A DNA stretch of 37,501 nucleotides from Planctomycetia bacterium (GCA_030527015.1 JAUNBR010000036.1:1-37501); one strand, 5' to 3'; positions 1-8,938 are shown, counted from the first letter of the stretch. Program-made: numbers and translations. The notes: generated by a model not told the origin, from the sequence alone.

Positions 1-20
1 GAAAGATTTTACGGAAAGAT

Positions 21-434
21 TTACTCCGTGGGGTGTTCGTTCCCTGGGACTTCCGTTACCTCGACATCTATAATATCTGGCTCGCCGGCAGACGCATTTT
101 CCGAAGAAGTGGAGGTATTTTTATCGTAATCACTCTGCCATACACGTACCTGAGGTGTTACGGTATTCGGAGTACGCTTCTTGTGAAAAAATCTTTGGAA
201 CCATGATGCGGTCAGAACGACAGTTGCGAAACAGAAGGCGATAATAGAGAAAAAGATGAAAATGACGGCGGAAAAGAATAGAATCACTCCCAGAATCGTT
301 AAAAGGAAAACGAAACCGAAAAAAAGTCGCAGGCGGTCCCAAATCGTTAAATTTCGATGAAAAAATTTATCGATAAAATTTTGGTACCGATAATTTGCTG
401 CACGAAGGTAAAGACGGTATTTATTCCACTGCAT
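21..434 (-). CDS. Small membrane protein overlapping the oppF stop
   Basis: I do not recognise this protein family. Starting at the ATG at 434 gives 137 residues: a basic, aromatic N-terminus (YRLYLR, RYQNF, FFHRNL), a long hydrophobic block at about residues 37-75 that could form one or two membrane helices, and an acidic, Ser/Thr-rich hydrophilic tail ending NEHPTE. The frame is open further upstream, up to 563, but that part lies inside oppF on the same strand, so I chose the ATG that overlaps the oppF stop by 14 bases. Such an overlap usually means translational coupling, so it may be the last gene of the transporter operon. No clear Shine-Dalgarno site is visible. Its function is unknown; an inner-membrane accessory protein is only a guess. 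Confidence 0.55.
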   Translation of the reverse strand: MQWNKYRLYLRAANYRYQNFIDKFFHRNLTIWDRLRLFFGFVFLLTILGVILFFSAVIFIFFSIIAFCFATVVLTASWFQRFFHKKRTPNTVTPQVRVWQSDYDKNTSTSSENASAGEPDIIDVEVTEVPGNEHPTE

Positions 435-1377
435 GGCATGAAACCGAATGACTTTCTGAAATCTGAATGAGGGGTGGAGTTTCTGATTTACAAATATCTT
501 TACAGATCGGGCACCGAGGATGAAATCGGCATCCTTTCGGCGGATGGATCGGACTGGGGACATCTCCCTGAAGGAGAATGCGTTTCGCTCGTTTTTTTGC
601 GTCCATGGTCGGAATGGACGATAATAATGCCTGGGTATATGGATGACAGGGATTCGCGTAAAGCTCAGAGGCGAGAGCCGTTTCTACAATTTTCCCCAGG
701 TACATGACCGCGACGCGATCTGATAAATACTCGACGACAGATAAATCATGCGAGATGAATAAATAAGTTAATTCCAGTTCGTCGCGTAATTTGGCCAGGA
801 GGTTAATGATCTGTGACTGAATGGAGACGTCCAGCGCGGAAATCGGTTCATCCAGGACGATAAACTGTGGATTTAGTATGAGCGCCCGGGCGATACAGAC
901 CCGCTGTCTTTGTCCGCCAGAAAATTCGTGGGGATACCGATAAATGCAGGTGTCATCCAGACCGACTTTATGCAGGACGTCACGGACACGTTCAAAACGT
1001 TCTTTCGGAGTACCAATTTTTTGAACGATCAGCGCTTCTTCGACGATATTTCGTATGGTCATACGTGGATTCATGGAACCGTATGGATCCTGGAATACGA
1101 TCTGCATATCACGTCTGAGAGAACGCATGTCGGCATCAGAAGCCCCGGAAATGTTTTTCCCGTTAAAAAGAATGCTTCCGGAAGAGGGGGGGATTAACTG
1201 CAGAATGGAACGCCCCGTGGTGGTTTTTCCGCATCCGCTTTCTCCCACCAGGCCGAGTGTTTCGCCTTTTTTCATGTCAAAACTTACGTCGTCCACAGCT
1301 TGAACGTATCCCACGGTCTTCTGAAAAATCCCTTTTCGGATGGGAAAATACGTTTTTAAATTTTTCACACTAAGCAT
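421..1377 (-). CDS. oppF: Oligopeptide/dipeptide ABC transporter ATP-binding protein OppF-like
   Basis: One of the two cytoplasmic ATPases that drive peptide uptake through the OppBC channel. The 318 residues contain the Walker A motif GESGCGKTT at 45-53, the Q-loop glutamine near 96 (VFQDPYGSMNP), the ABC signature SGGQRQR at 153-159, Walker B FIVLDEP at 172-178, and the D-loop and H-loop (LFISHDLSVV). The C-terminus has the family-specific oligopeptide extension (NPCHPYTQALLSSIP, then CRFHPRCPICKDIC). Its length is usual for OppF/DppF. It starts 3 bases after the oppD stop, with a strong GAGGAGAAG ribosome site inside the end of oppD, so the two are tightly co-translated. The class is sure; the exact peptide substrate cannot be read from the sequence. 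Confidence 0.95.
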   Translation of the reverse strand: MLSVKNLKTYFPIRKGIFQKTVGYVQAVDDVSFDMKKGETLGLVGESGCGKTTTGRSILQLIPPSSGSILFNGKNISGASDADMRSLRRDMQIVFQDPYGSMNPRMTIRNIVEEALIVQKIGTPKERFERVRDVLHKVGLDDTCIYRYPHEFSGGQRQRVCIARALILNPQFIVLDEPISALDVSIQSQIINLLAKLRDELELTYLFISHDLSVVEYLSDRVAVMYLGKIVETALASELYANPCHPYTQALLSSIPTMDAKKRAKRILLQGDVPSPIHPPKGCRFHPRCPICKDICKSETPPLIQISESHSVSCHAVE

Positions 1378-1380
1378 TTT

Positions 1381-2370
1381 TTACTTCTCCTCGTCCTGCC
1401 AGCATCTTACAAAATGTCCTGGAGTGACTTCACGCAGTACGGGTGCTTCTTTCTTACATTTTTCGAAACAGTACTTACATCTGGGATGAAACTTACAGCC
1501 AGATGGAAACATTAAAGGACTCGGCACACTGCCGGGAATGGTATATAAGGTTTCTTTCCTCTCGGAGGCATTTCCCAGCTCAGGCCGAGAACGCATCAGT
1601 CCTTGAGTATATGGGTGCCGGGGTGAAGTGAAAATAGTCGTTACATCTGCTTTTTCGACCACTTCTGAAGCATACATCACGACCACTTCTTCAGCCATTT
1701 CTGAAACGACTCCCAAATCATGGGTGATAATCATGATGGACATTTTCGTCGACTGCTGAAGTTCACGCAATAAATCCAAAATTTGTGCCTGAATGGTAAC
1801 GTCCAGAGCGGTGGTCGGTTCATCCGCGATTAATAGCGCTGGATCACAGGAAAGCGCCATGGCGATCATCGCGCGCTGACGCATACCGCCAGAAAACTGA
1901 TGTGGAAATTCTTTTGCCCGCTGGTGCGGCTCCGGAATTCTGACCCGATCCAGCATTTCCACCGCACGTTTCCACGCATCCGCTTTCGTTACCCCCGGCT
2001 GATGCAGTAAAATGGCCTCCGAGATCTGTTTCCCGATACGAAATACGGGATTCAGAGAAGACATGGGCTCCTGAAAAATCATGGCGATCTGCTTTCCACG
2101 AACCTTTCTCATCTGTTTTTCCGAAAGTTTCAGCAGATCCTTCACTTCTCCATTCTGATGATGCAGCAGAATTTCTCCTCCGGTTACACGTCCCGGTTTC
2201 GCGACCAGACCCATGACGGACATGGCGGTAACCGATTTTCCGCATCCGCTTTCACCGACCACCCCCACGGTTTTCCCGCGTGGAATGCTAAATGATACGT
2301 CATGAACGGCTCTGGCGACACCTTCATCCGTGAAAAAACTCGTCTCAAGATTCTTAATTTCCAGCAGCAT
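1381..2370 (-). CDS. oppD: Oligopeptide/dipeptide ABC transporter ATP-binding protein OppD-like
   Basis: The second ATPase of the peptide importer; 329 residues. Walker A GESGCGKS lies at 39-46, the Q-loop at MIFQEPMSSLNP near 97-108, the signature FSGGMRQR at 159-166 and Walker B LLIADEP at 179-185. The C-terminal extension carries the peptide-transporter motif (SPRHPYTQGL) and a cysteine-rich stretch CKFHPRCKYCFEKC, which in this family can bind an iron-sulfur cluster. The ATG at 2370 is preceded by GGAG at good spacing. It overlaps nothing upstream; a 293-base gap containing one repeat copy separates it from oppC. Confidence 0.95.
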   Translation of the reverse strand: MLLEIKNLETSFFTDEGVARAVHDVSFSIPRGKTVGVVGESGCGKSVTAMSVMGLVAKPGRVTGGEILLHHQNGEVKDLLKLSEKQMRKVRGKQIAMIFQEPMSSLNPVFRIGKQISEAILLHQPGVTKADAWKRAVEMLDRVRIPEPHQRAKEFPHQFSGGMRQRAMIAMALSCDPALLIADEPTTALDVTIQAQILDLLRELQQSTKMSIMIITHDLGVVSEMAEEVVVMYASEVVEKADVTTIFTSPRHPYTQGLMRSRPELGNASERKETLYTIPGSVPSPLMFPSGCKFHPRCKYCFEKCKKEAPVLREVTPGHFVRCWQDEEK

Positions 2371-2530
2371 GATGATAACTCCAGTCCATGCTATTATATT
2401 TTACTTGGCAAAACTAATAAACCGAAATTTAGTTGTGCCCAAAATTTGTGTTCTTTATACGATAATTTTTGTGTTTCGGTCTGCCGGACCGACAGGCCAG
2501 TATTTTTGCTGTGATACAGGTTTATGTTTT

Positions 2531-2623
2531 ACTGGTTTTACTTTAAATTTTTATTTTGTGCTTCGCTGAAAATGCCTGCTTTCAGAGCCGCAAAAAACTA
2601 AAATTTAAATAGGAACCAGTATA
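2531..2623. repeat. 105-bp family repeat, copy with two L-type ends
   Basis: Begins ACTGGTTTTACTTTAAA and ends ATTTAAATAGGAACCAGT, so both termini are the L kind; the inner hairpin is partly lost. It lies in the oppC-oppD spacer. Just upstream, 2478-2500 has a CGGTC/GACCG hairpin and GACAGGCCAG. Confidence 0.75.
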
Positions 2624-2663
2624 AATGGAAAATACAGGCATGATTATCCCTGATGAAAAGCGA

Positions 2664-3776
2664 TTATTTTCCCGCTTCTCGTAACCGGGGGTCTGTGGCT
2701 TCCTGAAGTGCTTCTCCGATCAGATTATAGGCCAGCACCGTAAGGAAAATAGCCAGACCAGGGAAGAAGGTTAACCACCACATGGAGAGATTCGAACGTC
2801 CTTCACTGAGAATCTTTCCCCAGCTGGCGGTGGAGACGGAAGAGCCCACTCCTAAAAAACTTAAACCGCTTTCCGTTAAAATCGCGGCCGCGATTCCGAA
2901 AGTGATCGGTACTAAAACCGGAGCCAGAGCATTCGGCAAAATATGCCGGAAAATAATTCTCAGCTGACCCGTCCCCAGACTTCTTGCGGCAGTAACATAT
3001 TCGGACTGTTTTAGTTTCATGAATTCACCACGCGTCAGACGTGCGATTCCCGGCCAAGTCGTTAAGCCGATAATGGCCATGGTGTGAAAAATAGAAGGAC
3101 GCTCTAAAATGGCGATAAAGGCGAGAATCAGAACTAAAGTGGGAACACACATAACCACTTCAATAAAACGGCTTAAGATCATATCCACCCAGCCGCCAAA
3201 ATAACCCGCCAGTGCACCGATGCAGATGCCGACCATCGCCGCGATTCCGGTGGAGATAAAACCCACCAGTAAGGCGATTCGTGTGCCGTGAATCATCATC
3301 GCCGCGACATCATATCCGTAAGCGTTCGTGCCGCAAGGATTCATGGCGGAGGGAACGCCGTTCGCAAAAGCTGGATTTCCAGGTCTGCCCGGCATTTCGT
3401 TTTCTTTCACGCGCCGTGTAATATCATTATACATCAGAGGAAAGATGGCCCAGCTGTCCGGATCATTTTCCTTCAGTTTCGTGGGATATTTATTTAAAAC
3501 ACCATCTGTAATAAAAATGGGATTTTCCCATCTCTGAAAAAAATATCCCAGGCAGGGAAAATAAATCTGACCTTTATATTTACATATGATGGGTTTTGTG
3601 CCCGCGATGGCCGGTGAAAAAATCGCGACGAGAGCCATAATACACACATAAACCAGAGCGCACATGGCTAATTTCCGCCGCCGAAATCGCCGCCATGTTT
3701 CCCGCCAGTAACCCTGTGACGCGGGAACCTGTGACTGCTGAATATCTTCGATGATCGTGCTTTCCTGCTGTTCCAT
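2664..3776 (-). CDS. oppC: Peptide ABC transporter permease OppC-like, with long first periplasmic loop
   Basis: Membrane subunit of the peptide importer; 370 residues, longer than the roughly 300 of ordinary OppC/DppC. After a cytoplasmic N-terminus and a first helix near 37-57 (CALVYVCIMALVAIF), about 100 residues form an extended periplasmic loop before the conserved TNAYGYDVAAMMIHGTRIAL motif, the counterpart of GTDxxGRDVxSRxxxGxRxSL. Long loops like this occur in the YejE branch of the family. The core has the usual five further helices and the EAA-type coupling loop (AARSLGTGQLRIIFRHILPNAL). The end LQEATDPRLRE is typical. No ribosome site is seen before the ATG at 3776; AT-rich leader sequence is all that is there. 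Confidence 0.92.
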   Translation of the reverse strand: MEQQESTIIEDIQQSQVPASQGYWRETWRRFRRRKLAMCALVYVCIMALVAIFSPAIAGTKPIICKYKGQIYFPCLGYFFQRWENPIFITDGVLNKYPTKLKENDPDSWAIFPLMYNDITRRVKENEMPGRPGNPAFANGVPSAMNPCGTNAYGYDVAAMMIHGTRIALLVGFISTGIAAMVGICIGALAGYFGGWVDMILSRFIEVVMCVPTLVLILAFIAILERPSIFHTMAIIGLTTWPGIARLTRGEFMKLKQSEYVTAARSLGTGQLRIIFRHILPNALAPVLVPITFGIAAAILTESGLSFLGVGSSVSTASWGKILSEGRSNLSMWWLTFFPGLAIFLTVLAYNLIGEALQEATDPRLREAGK

Positions 3777-3844
3777 GATTTTTATTTTTTATAAAATTAT
3801 AAAATGTGAAATTTAAACTGTAAACTGTGAAATGAATCGGTCGT

Positions 3845-3938
3845 GAATACCATAAATTTTTATTTTGAGTGTCCGTGGAAACAGACGTTTTCTTTTACAT
3901 CTCGAAATGCCGCGGAAACGGAAATTTTTGGTGTGTCG
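3845..3938 (+). repeat. Degenerate repeat in the oppB-oppC spacer
   Basis: Only loosely similar: an AT-rich start, TTTTATTTTGAGTG, then GAAATGCCGCGGAAACGGAAA and a GTGTGTCG end. Placement in the operon spacer supports the call, but it is weak. Confidence 0.35.
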
Positions 3939-3955
3939 TGAAGATGAATCCATCT

Positions 3956-4930
3956 TTACTTATATGTAACGCGTGGATCTACAAAAACATACAAAATATC
4001 TGCCAGTAACTGACCCAGCAGAGTAAGTACCGAGTACATCAGGATCATTCCCATAATGACAGGATAATCGCGATCTGTGATGGATTTAAAAAATAATTGC
4101 CCCATTCCCGGCCATTCAAAAATCTGTTCCAGAATAATAGATCCACCTAAAAGTCCAGGCAGAGTCAGACCGATCATGGTGACGAAAGGAATTAACGTGT
4201 TTCGAAACGCATGGTTTACGATAATATTTAATGGTGCCACACCTTTTGCTTTAGCAGTACGAATATAATCTTGCCGGATGACCTCTTCCATATTCGATTT
4301 TACAAAACGGCTTAAAGAAGCCAGCGTGCCGTAAGTATAACACAGGACAGGAAGGATCATGTGTTTCGCGATATCCAGTATTTTGTATGTGGGCTCCAGC
4401 TGACTGTAATCATCACTAAACATTCCCGGAGGAAGCCAGCCCAAGCGCTGATAAAAAAGGATTAATAGTCCGATCGCCACGACAAAAGATGGTAATGAAT
4501 ACAGCATATAAAGAGTAGTGCTGAGAATCCGTTCGGATGGCCGCCCGCGATTTACCACAGAAAAAAGTCCCATGGGTACGGCCAGAGAATATGTGATGAT
4601 TAGGGAAGTGATGGAAAGCAGCAGAGTAGGGCCGATTCGCCGTGAAATGACGATCGCTACATTTTCATGTTCTTTAAAGGACGTTCCCATGTCTCCCTGA
4701 AAAATATTTCCGATCCAAATAAAGTAAGCCGTTATCGGACCTTTATCCAGTCCATAAATTTTGTTCAGCATCTCCATGTTTTCTTGACTGATTTCGCGAC
4801 TGGGATCCGCCAGAGTTAACTGCGTAATCGGTGTGCCCGGCATTTTTCGCACCAGCACAAAAACAATGATAGTAATAATGAATAATGTTACGAAACTTAT
4901 AAGTATTCGCCGACATAAATAGGTGAACAT
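3956..4930 (-). CDS. oppB: Peptide ABC transporter permease OppB-like
   Basis: First gene of the transporter cluster and the partner of OppC in the membrane channel. The 324 residues show the standard OppB/DppB layout: an N-terminal helix (ISFVTLFIITIIVFVLVR), a periplasmic segment, then five helices. Family motifs are present: PGTPITQLTLADP, the coupling loop (YIRTAKAKGVAPLNIIVNHAFRNTLIPF) and the C-terminal FEWPGMGQLFFKSITDRDYP. A good sigma-70-like promoter lies about 70-95 bases upstream (4998-5026). No gene for a periplasmic peptide-binding protein is in the window, so the receptor must be encoded elsewhere or differ from the usual family. Confidence 0.95.
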   Translation of the reverse strand: MFTYLCRRILISFVTLFIITIIVFVLVRKMPGTPITQLTLADPSREISQENMEMLNKIYGLDKGPITAYFIWIGNIFQGDMGTSFKEHENVAIVISRRIGPTLLLSITSLIITYSLAVPMGLFSVVNRGRPSERILSTTLYMLYSLPSFVVAIGLLILFYQRLGWLPPGMFSDDYSQLEPTYKILDIAKHMILPVLCYTYGTLASLSRFVKSNMEEVIRQDYIRTAKAKGVAPLNIIVNHAFRNTLIPFVTMIGLTLPGLLGGSIILEQIFEWPGMGQLFFKSITDRDYPVIMGMILMYSVLTLLGQLLADILYVFVDPRVTYK

Positions 4931-4997
4931 GATCGTTTCTCTAAAAGAATTCTGAAATAAGATAAAACTGGTGGAGAACTTTTTAGTTATTTTTCAT

Positions 4998-5026
4998 ATA
5001 TTAACATACTTTTCCTCTCTTGACAA
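4998..5026 (-). promoter_or_regulatory. Predicted sigma-70-type promoter of oppB
   Basis: On the minus strand, TTGTCA (5026-5021) is followed by a 17-base spacer and TAATAT (5003-4998). It would give a leader of about 60 bases before the oppB ATG at 4930. The -35 context CTTGTCAAGAG recurs at 34314-34324. Confidence 0.55.
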
Positions 5027-5122
5027 GCGTAAATTATAGTTTTCTTCCGAATAAAATTTTTATATCCATAAATTCAATTTTTTTACCATATACTTTTAAA
5101 TGGGAAAGAAAAAATTTTATAA

Positions 5123-5226
5123 TACTGGTTCCACTTTAAATTTCCGTTTTGTGCTGCTCTGAAATCAGGCATTTTCAGCGAAGTAAAATGCCGGAAAAGC
5201 GGAATTTTAGTGTATCGGATATAAAA
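5123..5226 (+). repeat. 105-bp family repeat, clean copy
   Basis: Full L and R ends (TACTGGTTCCACTTTAAA to GTGTATCGGATATA) with the hairpin GGCATTTT/AAAATGCC. Confidence 0.92.
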
Positions 5227-5699
5227 AAGTAAAAAAAGTAGTTATTTTTTAAATTAGAATAATGTGTGATTTATGGAATTTAGTGAGAGAAAAGAAAATT
5301 TTTTGTAAAAAGCATAAATTTTTATTTTTATTTCTCCATATATATTATAAGCTTTTACTCTTTTTAAATTTCAGAGACTGGGAAATGTCTGCACCGGCAG
5401 GCAGATAAAAAGGATGAAGGTGTATCAGTTTAGAAAGATAATACCTTATAATCGTTACATTAAAATGAAAAAAATAATAAAAATTTAATTTTTTTAAAAA
5501 AATATAGATTACAGACAAATTTTTTGAATCAGGAATTGAAAAAAACCAGTAATTTTGCTACAATCATTTTATTCTGAGTAAACATAACTGTCAGAATTAC
5601 AAAAATTTTAAATTTTTATCGTATGTAAAAAGACCGTTTTTTAGAAAAAATGGAACCGTATCAGAGGAGACCTGAAATTTTTTGTATGCGTCATAATTT

Positions 5700-5804
5700 T
5701 ATACCCGATACATTATAAAATTCAGCTTCACCGGCTTTTTTGCTTCGCTGAAAAAGCCTGCTTTTAGAGCCGCACAAAACGAAATTTTAAATTGGAACCA
5801 GTAT
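5700..5804 (-). repeat. 105-bp family repeat, 'TTTTT' hairpin subfamily
   Basis: Nearly the exact reverse complement of 7328-7432. The hairpin arms are GGCTTTTT/AAAAAGCC instead of GGCATTTT/AAAATGCC. Confidence 0.93.
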
Positions 5805-5859
5805 ATTATAAATTCAGGATAAATAAATAAAGTAAAGATGTGTTTTTTGCACCTTTTTG

Positions 5860-5954
5860 TACCCGATACACCTATTATTTTTTGCTTTTCCGTTTTTTGT
5901 TTTGTGGAAACGGACAGCATTTAAAACCGCATAAAACGGAAATTTAAAATAGGA
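5860..5954 (-). repeat. 105-bp family repeat, degenerate
   Basis: TACCCGATACACC start and CGCATAAAACGGAAATTTAAAATAGG end are recognisable; the hairpin is replaced by TTTTCCG...TGGAAACGGACAGC. Confidence 0.6.
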
Positions 5955-6031
5955 GGATCGGGCGATAATTATTATGATTGTTGAGTCATTTTGTTTTGTA
6001 CATTATAATTTTTTAAGGGCATGGAGAGAGG

Positions 6032-7273
6032 ATGAATTCACGAGAACGCGTTCTGGCCACATTAAATCATGAAATTTCTGATCGGATTCCAGTAGATTTT
6101 GGAGGCACTCGGCGGACAGGAATAACTGCTGCCGCGATGTATCGTTTACGTCAGTGCCTGGGAGTGGAAACGGTCACTCGGGTTTATGATGTGTATACCT
6201 GTCTGGCGGAAATAGATGATGCGGTGGCAGACATGGTGGGAAGTGATGTGCTGCGTCTGCCGACACCTGTGGCATTATTAAATGTGGAAAGTCTTGCCGA
6301 TCAGTCAAGAAAACGCTGGAAACCGTATGCACTGGAGGACGGAACGCCTGTGCTGGTACCGAATGATTTTTATCCGGAACGTGAATTAAATGGAGATTTA
6401 TGTTTTCGTGATATGGAAGATCGGCGATTTGCGCTGCTTTCGCGCGGAAAATTTCAGTTTCTGCCCTTAATGAAAGGCCCAGGTGTTTCTTTACAGACTT
6501 TAGATGAACTGGAAACAGAAATTTCGAAGAAAAATCCGGCGATTTTTGTTGAAAAAAATTCGAGATACTGGGAAATGCTCCAGCTGGCCACCTCCGTTTT
6601 TTCAAAAACCAGTCAGAAAGCGTTACTGCTGGAAGCGGGGCCACCGTCACCATTTTTTTCTGGACTGGGACGAGGTGATATTTCTTTGTGGAAATCTCGA
6701 TTAATGGAACAAAATACATTTACGAAGCAGCTTTTAGAGAAATGGCTGGCATTATGGCTGGAATCAGTCGAAAATATAAAGTCGGCGGTGGGAACGTCCG
6801 TGGATGTTTTTGTTTTGGAAGAGGATTTTTCTGAAATACATACACAAATTGAATTTCAGATGATTCGAGAATTTATATTACCTCTGTACAAAAAGGGAAT
6901 TCAGGTGATTCGTGAGCATATTTCACCGAAAGCTAAATTTTTATGGCAGTCGCCGGGAAATATTTTGCCCCTGGTGCCAGATTTAATTTTAGCTGGAGTG
7001 GATGCGCTGAATCTGGTGGATCAGACGGTGGTGAATGGACAGGCGGCAGAGGTAAAGCGAGATTTTGGAAAGCAGCTTACATTTTGGGGAGGAATCTGTT
7101 CTGCGGAAGAATTACAGAGCAGGACACCAGAAGAGATTTTAGGTTTTTCACGGGATGCCATGTATCAGCTGGCACGGGAAGGAAATTTTGTTTTGGCCAC
7201 ATCCGGAAATATTTTACCGGAAACGCCTCCTGAAAATATACTGACATTTTTTGGAAAAACAGGTGAAATCTGA
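6032..7273 (+). CDS. Uroporphyrinogen decarboxylase (URO-D) family protein
   Basis: A 413-residue TIM-barrel protein of the URO-D/corrinoid-methyltransferase superfamily. It opens with the characteristic MNSRERVLATLNHEISDRIPVDFGG, matching the N-terminal 'RERvl.al.h..pDRvPv' signature of the MtaA/CmuA-like and catabolic branches rather than true HemE. The middle has VFVLEEDFS and the end has WQSPGNILPLVPDLILAGVDALN and FVLATSGNILPETPPENI, matching the family's conserved C-terminal half. The ribosome site GAGAGAGG lies just before the ATG. No tetrapyrrole or corrinoid genes are nearby, so the substrate is unknown; a role in one-carbon or sugar-derived metabolism is possible but not shown. Confidence 0.85.
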   Translation: MNSRERVLATLNHEISDRIPVDFGGTRRTGITAAAMYRLRQCLGVETVTRVYDVYTCLAEIDDAVADMVGSDVLRLPTPVALLNVESLADQSRKRWKPYALEDGTPVLVPNDFYPERELNGDLCFRDMEDRRFALLSRGKFQFLPLMKGPGVSLQTLDELETEISKKNPAIFVEKNSRYWEMLQLATSVFSKTSQKALLLEAGPPSPFFSGLGRGDISLWKSRLMEQNTFTKQLLEKWLALWLESVENIKSAVGTSVDVFVLEEDFSEIHTQIEFQMIREFILPLYKKGIQVIREHISPKAKFLWQSPGNILPLVPDLILAGVDALNLVDQTVVNGQAAEVKRDFGKQLTFWGGICSAEELQSRTPEEILGFSRDAMYQLAREGNFVLATSGNILPETPPENILTFFGKTGEI

Positions 7274-7327
7274 ACTTATATTATTCATGAATGGTGGAAA
7301 TCATTTTATTTTCAAAATTTTATAATA

Positions 7328-7432
7328 TACTGGTTCCAATTTAAAATTTCGTTTTGTGCGGCTCTAAAAGCAGGCTTTTTCAGCGAAGCAAAAAAGCCGG
7401 TGAAGTTAAATTTTATAATGTATCGGGTATAT
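7328..7432 (+). repeat. 105-bp family repeat, 'TTTTT' hairpin subfamily
   Basis: 55 bases after the URO-D gene stop. Flanked by TATAC and GTATA, giving a short terminal inverted repeat. Confidence 0.93.
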
Positions 7433-7442
7433 AAAATTCAGG

Positions 7443-7541
7443 TATACTGTAATTTTATTCTGTCTGATGTTTTGTTTTACTAAAAATGCTCTGGTTTTTA
7501 GGTCGTGCTTAAAACAGAATTTAAAGAGAATCAGTATAAAA
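7443..7541 (-). repeat. 105-bp family repeat, degenerate
   Basis: TTTTGTTTTACTAAAAATGC and ACAGAATTTAAAGAGAATCAG retain the right-hand part of a reverse copy. Confidence 0.55.
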
Positions 7542-7610
7542 ATAGGGAATACCAGAATTCAGGACTAAAAAACTGAAATATGCATGTAAAATCAGAATGA
7601 AAAATAGGGA

Positions 7611-7658
7611 AAAAATATCGGAATATGATAATCCGATATTTTTTCTTTTTTTATTTTC
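7611..7658 (+). terminator. Rho-independent terminator-like hairpin upstream of dhaK
   Basis: AAAAATATCGGA (7611-7622) and TCCGATATTTTT (7632-7643) form a perfect 12-bp stem with a 9-base loop, followed by TTCTTTTTTTATTTT. It fits termination of the URO-D transcript (340 bases upstream) on the plus strand. The stem is AT-rich, so its strength is uncertain. Confidence 0.6.
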
Positions 7659-7773
7659 ACCCCTTGAATCGGGGAGTGCTGTATGGTAAATTAAAAAAGG
7701 TTAAATAAAAATGGATGTGTTTCCAGTGAAACAAGATTTTATTTTTTTACATTAAATAAGAAGGAGATACGGT

Positions 7774-8778
7774 ATGGTAATGAAAAAATTTATTAATAAT
7801 CCGGATAATTTGACAGCGGAACTTCTGGAAGGTTTAGTAATTTCAGAAGGAAAAATTGTGAAACTGGAACAAGAAAAGTTGGTATGTCGTGTGGAAGAGA
7901 AGCCGAAAGATAAAGTCGCGCTGGTGACACTCGGCGGAGCAGGGCATGAACCGGCCTTAAGTGGTTTTGTGGGATATGGAATGCTGGACGTGAGCGTCGT
8001 GGGTGATATTTTTGCTGCACCGGGAGCACCGGATGTGCTGGAAGGTCTGAAGCTGGCGGATCGTCCAGCTGGAACCCTGCTGGTGATTTTAAATCATGCG
8101 GGAGATGTGCTGAACGGGACCATGGGGCTCCAGATGGCGGAGGAGATGGAGGGCCTGAAGAATATTCGTAGCATAAACACACATGATGATATCGCGCCGG
8201 GAGCGGATGCACCGATCGAGGATCGTCGTGGTCTGGGTGGCTGTATTCCATTATTTAAAATTGCGGGTGCGGCGGCGGAACTTGGCTGGAGTCTGGACGA
8301 AGTATGTCGGGTGGCGAATAAATTTAATGATAATGTGGCGACATTAGCCGTGGCGGCGGTGGGCGCGACACATCCGCAGACGGGTGGGCTTATCGCGGAG
8401 CTGGGTGATGATGAAATGGAAATTGGAATGGGACAGCATGGGGAGGCGGGAACTGGCCGGTGTAAAATGCTTTCGGCGGATGAAACGGTGGCGAAAATGA
8501 TGGAACCTCTGCTGGACGCGGTAAAGGCACAGGCTGGGGATAAAATTATGGTTTTAGTGAATGGTTCAGGTGCTGCCACGCCGATGGAATTATTAATTGT
8601 GGCACGTGCCGCGAAGAAATTTTTGGATGGGAAAAACATGGAACTCGCGATTTGTAAAACGGGTGAAATGCTGACCGTTCAGGAAACGGCGGGATTTCAG
8701 TTAATTGTCGCGAAAGTGGATGATGAAATAATAGACCTGTGGAATCAGCCATGTAAAACGCCTGCGTGGTCGTGGTGA
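7774..8778 (+). CDS. dhaK: Dihydroxyacetone kinase subunit DhaK
   Basis: Binds dihydroxyacetone as a hemiaminal on a histidine so that DhaL can phosphorylate it to dihydroxyacetone phosphate. The 334 residues match DhaK over the full length: KKFINNPDNLTAELLEGL at the start, the substrate loop GGAGHEPALSGFVG (usually GGGSGHEP), NHAGDVLN, and the histidine region MGQHGEAGTGR, where His222 aligns with the substrate-binding His218 of the E. coli protein. The AAGGAGA ribosome site at 7761-7767 serves the ATG at 7774; a second ATG follows two codons later. dhaL follows after 355 bases holding two repeat copies. The family is clear; whether the donor is ATP or a phosphotransfer protein is not shown. 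Confidence 0.95.
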   Translation: MVMKKFINNPDNLTAELLEGLVISEGKIVKLEQEKLVCRVEEKPKDKVALVTLGGAGHEPALSGFVGYGMLDVSVVGDIFAAPGAPDVLEGLKLADRPAGTLLVILNHAGDVLNGTMGLQMAEEMEGLKNIRSINTHDDIAPGADAPIEDRRGLGGCIPLFKIAGAAAELGWSLDEVCRVANKFNDNVATLAVAAVGATHPQTGGLIAELGDDEMEIGMGQHGEAGTGRCKMLSADETVAKMMEPLLDAVKAQAGDKIMVLVNGSGAATPMELLIVARAAKKFLDGKNMELAICKTGEMLTVQETAGFQLIVAKVDDEIIDLWNQPCKTPAWSW

Positions 8779-8807
8779 GATTTTTTGATGAGTGTATGGT
8801 TATGCCC

Positions 8808-8938
8808 GTACCACTTTAAATTTTCGTTTTGCCGTGTTTCTGAAAGCAGGCATTTTCATTTCAGTCTGTGCGGGACGTGAAGTAAAGTGTTTATCTGTTG
8901 GCGGACAGGTGAAGCGAAAATTTATAGTGCATGGGGAT
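8808..8938 (+). repeat. 105-bp family repeat with expanded centre
   Basis: L end (ACCACTTTAAATTTTCGTTT) and R end (GTGAAGCGAAAATTTATAGTG) are intact, but the hairpin is replaced by about 50 bases including GTTGGCGGACAGG. Length about 131. Confidence 0.75.

Larger units (their letters stand above)
4931..6031. other. 1.1-kb gene-free region with repeats
   Basis: Very AT-rich sequence between oppB and the URO-D gene. It holds the oppB promoter, a clean repeat copy at 5123-5226, a second at 5700-5804 and a degenerate third at 5860-5954. A short GC-rich hairpin (CTGC-accg-GCAG) lies at 5389-5400. Open frames here, such as one on the minus strand at 5699-5920, are made by translating repeat copies. 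I see no gene. Confidence 0.7.
7274..7773. other. 500-bp gap: repeats and terminator before dhaK
   Basis: Contains a full repeat copy (7328-7432), a degenerate one (7443-7541), an A/T-rich terminator-like hairpin (7611-7658) and the dhaK ribosome site AAGGAGA (7761-7767). No gene is seen. Confidence 0.7.

Noticed and set aside
5461..5520. A replication origin in AT-rich DNA
   Set aside because: No clustered DnaA boxes or dnaA/dnaN/parA-type neighbours; just low-complexity AT sequence.
5699..5920. A 73-codon minus-strand open frame
   Set aside because: Its C-terminal half is a translated repeat copy and the rest lies in AT-rich spacer; no ribosome site.
8094..8639. A 181-codon minus-strand frame inside dhaK
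   Set aside because: It is the shadow of a strongly supported gene and has the biased composition expected of one.
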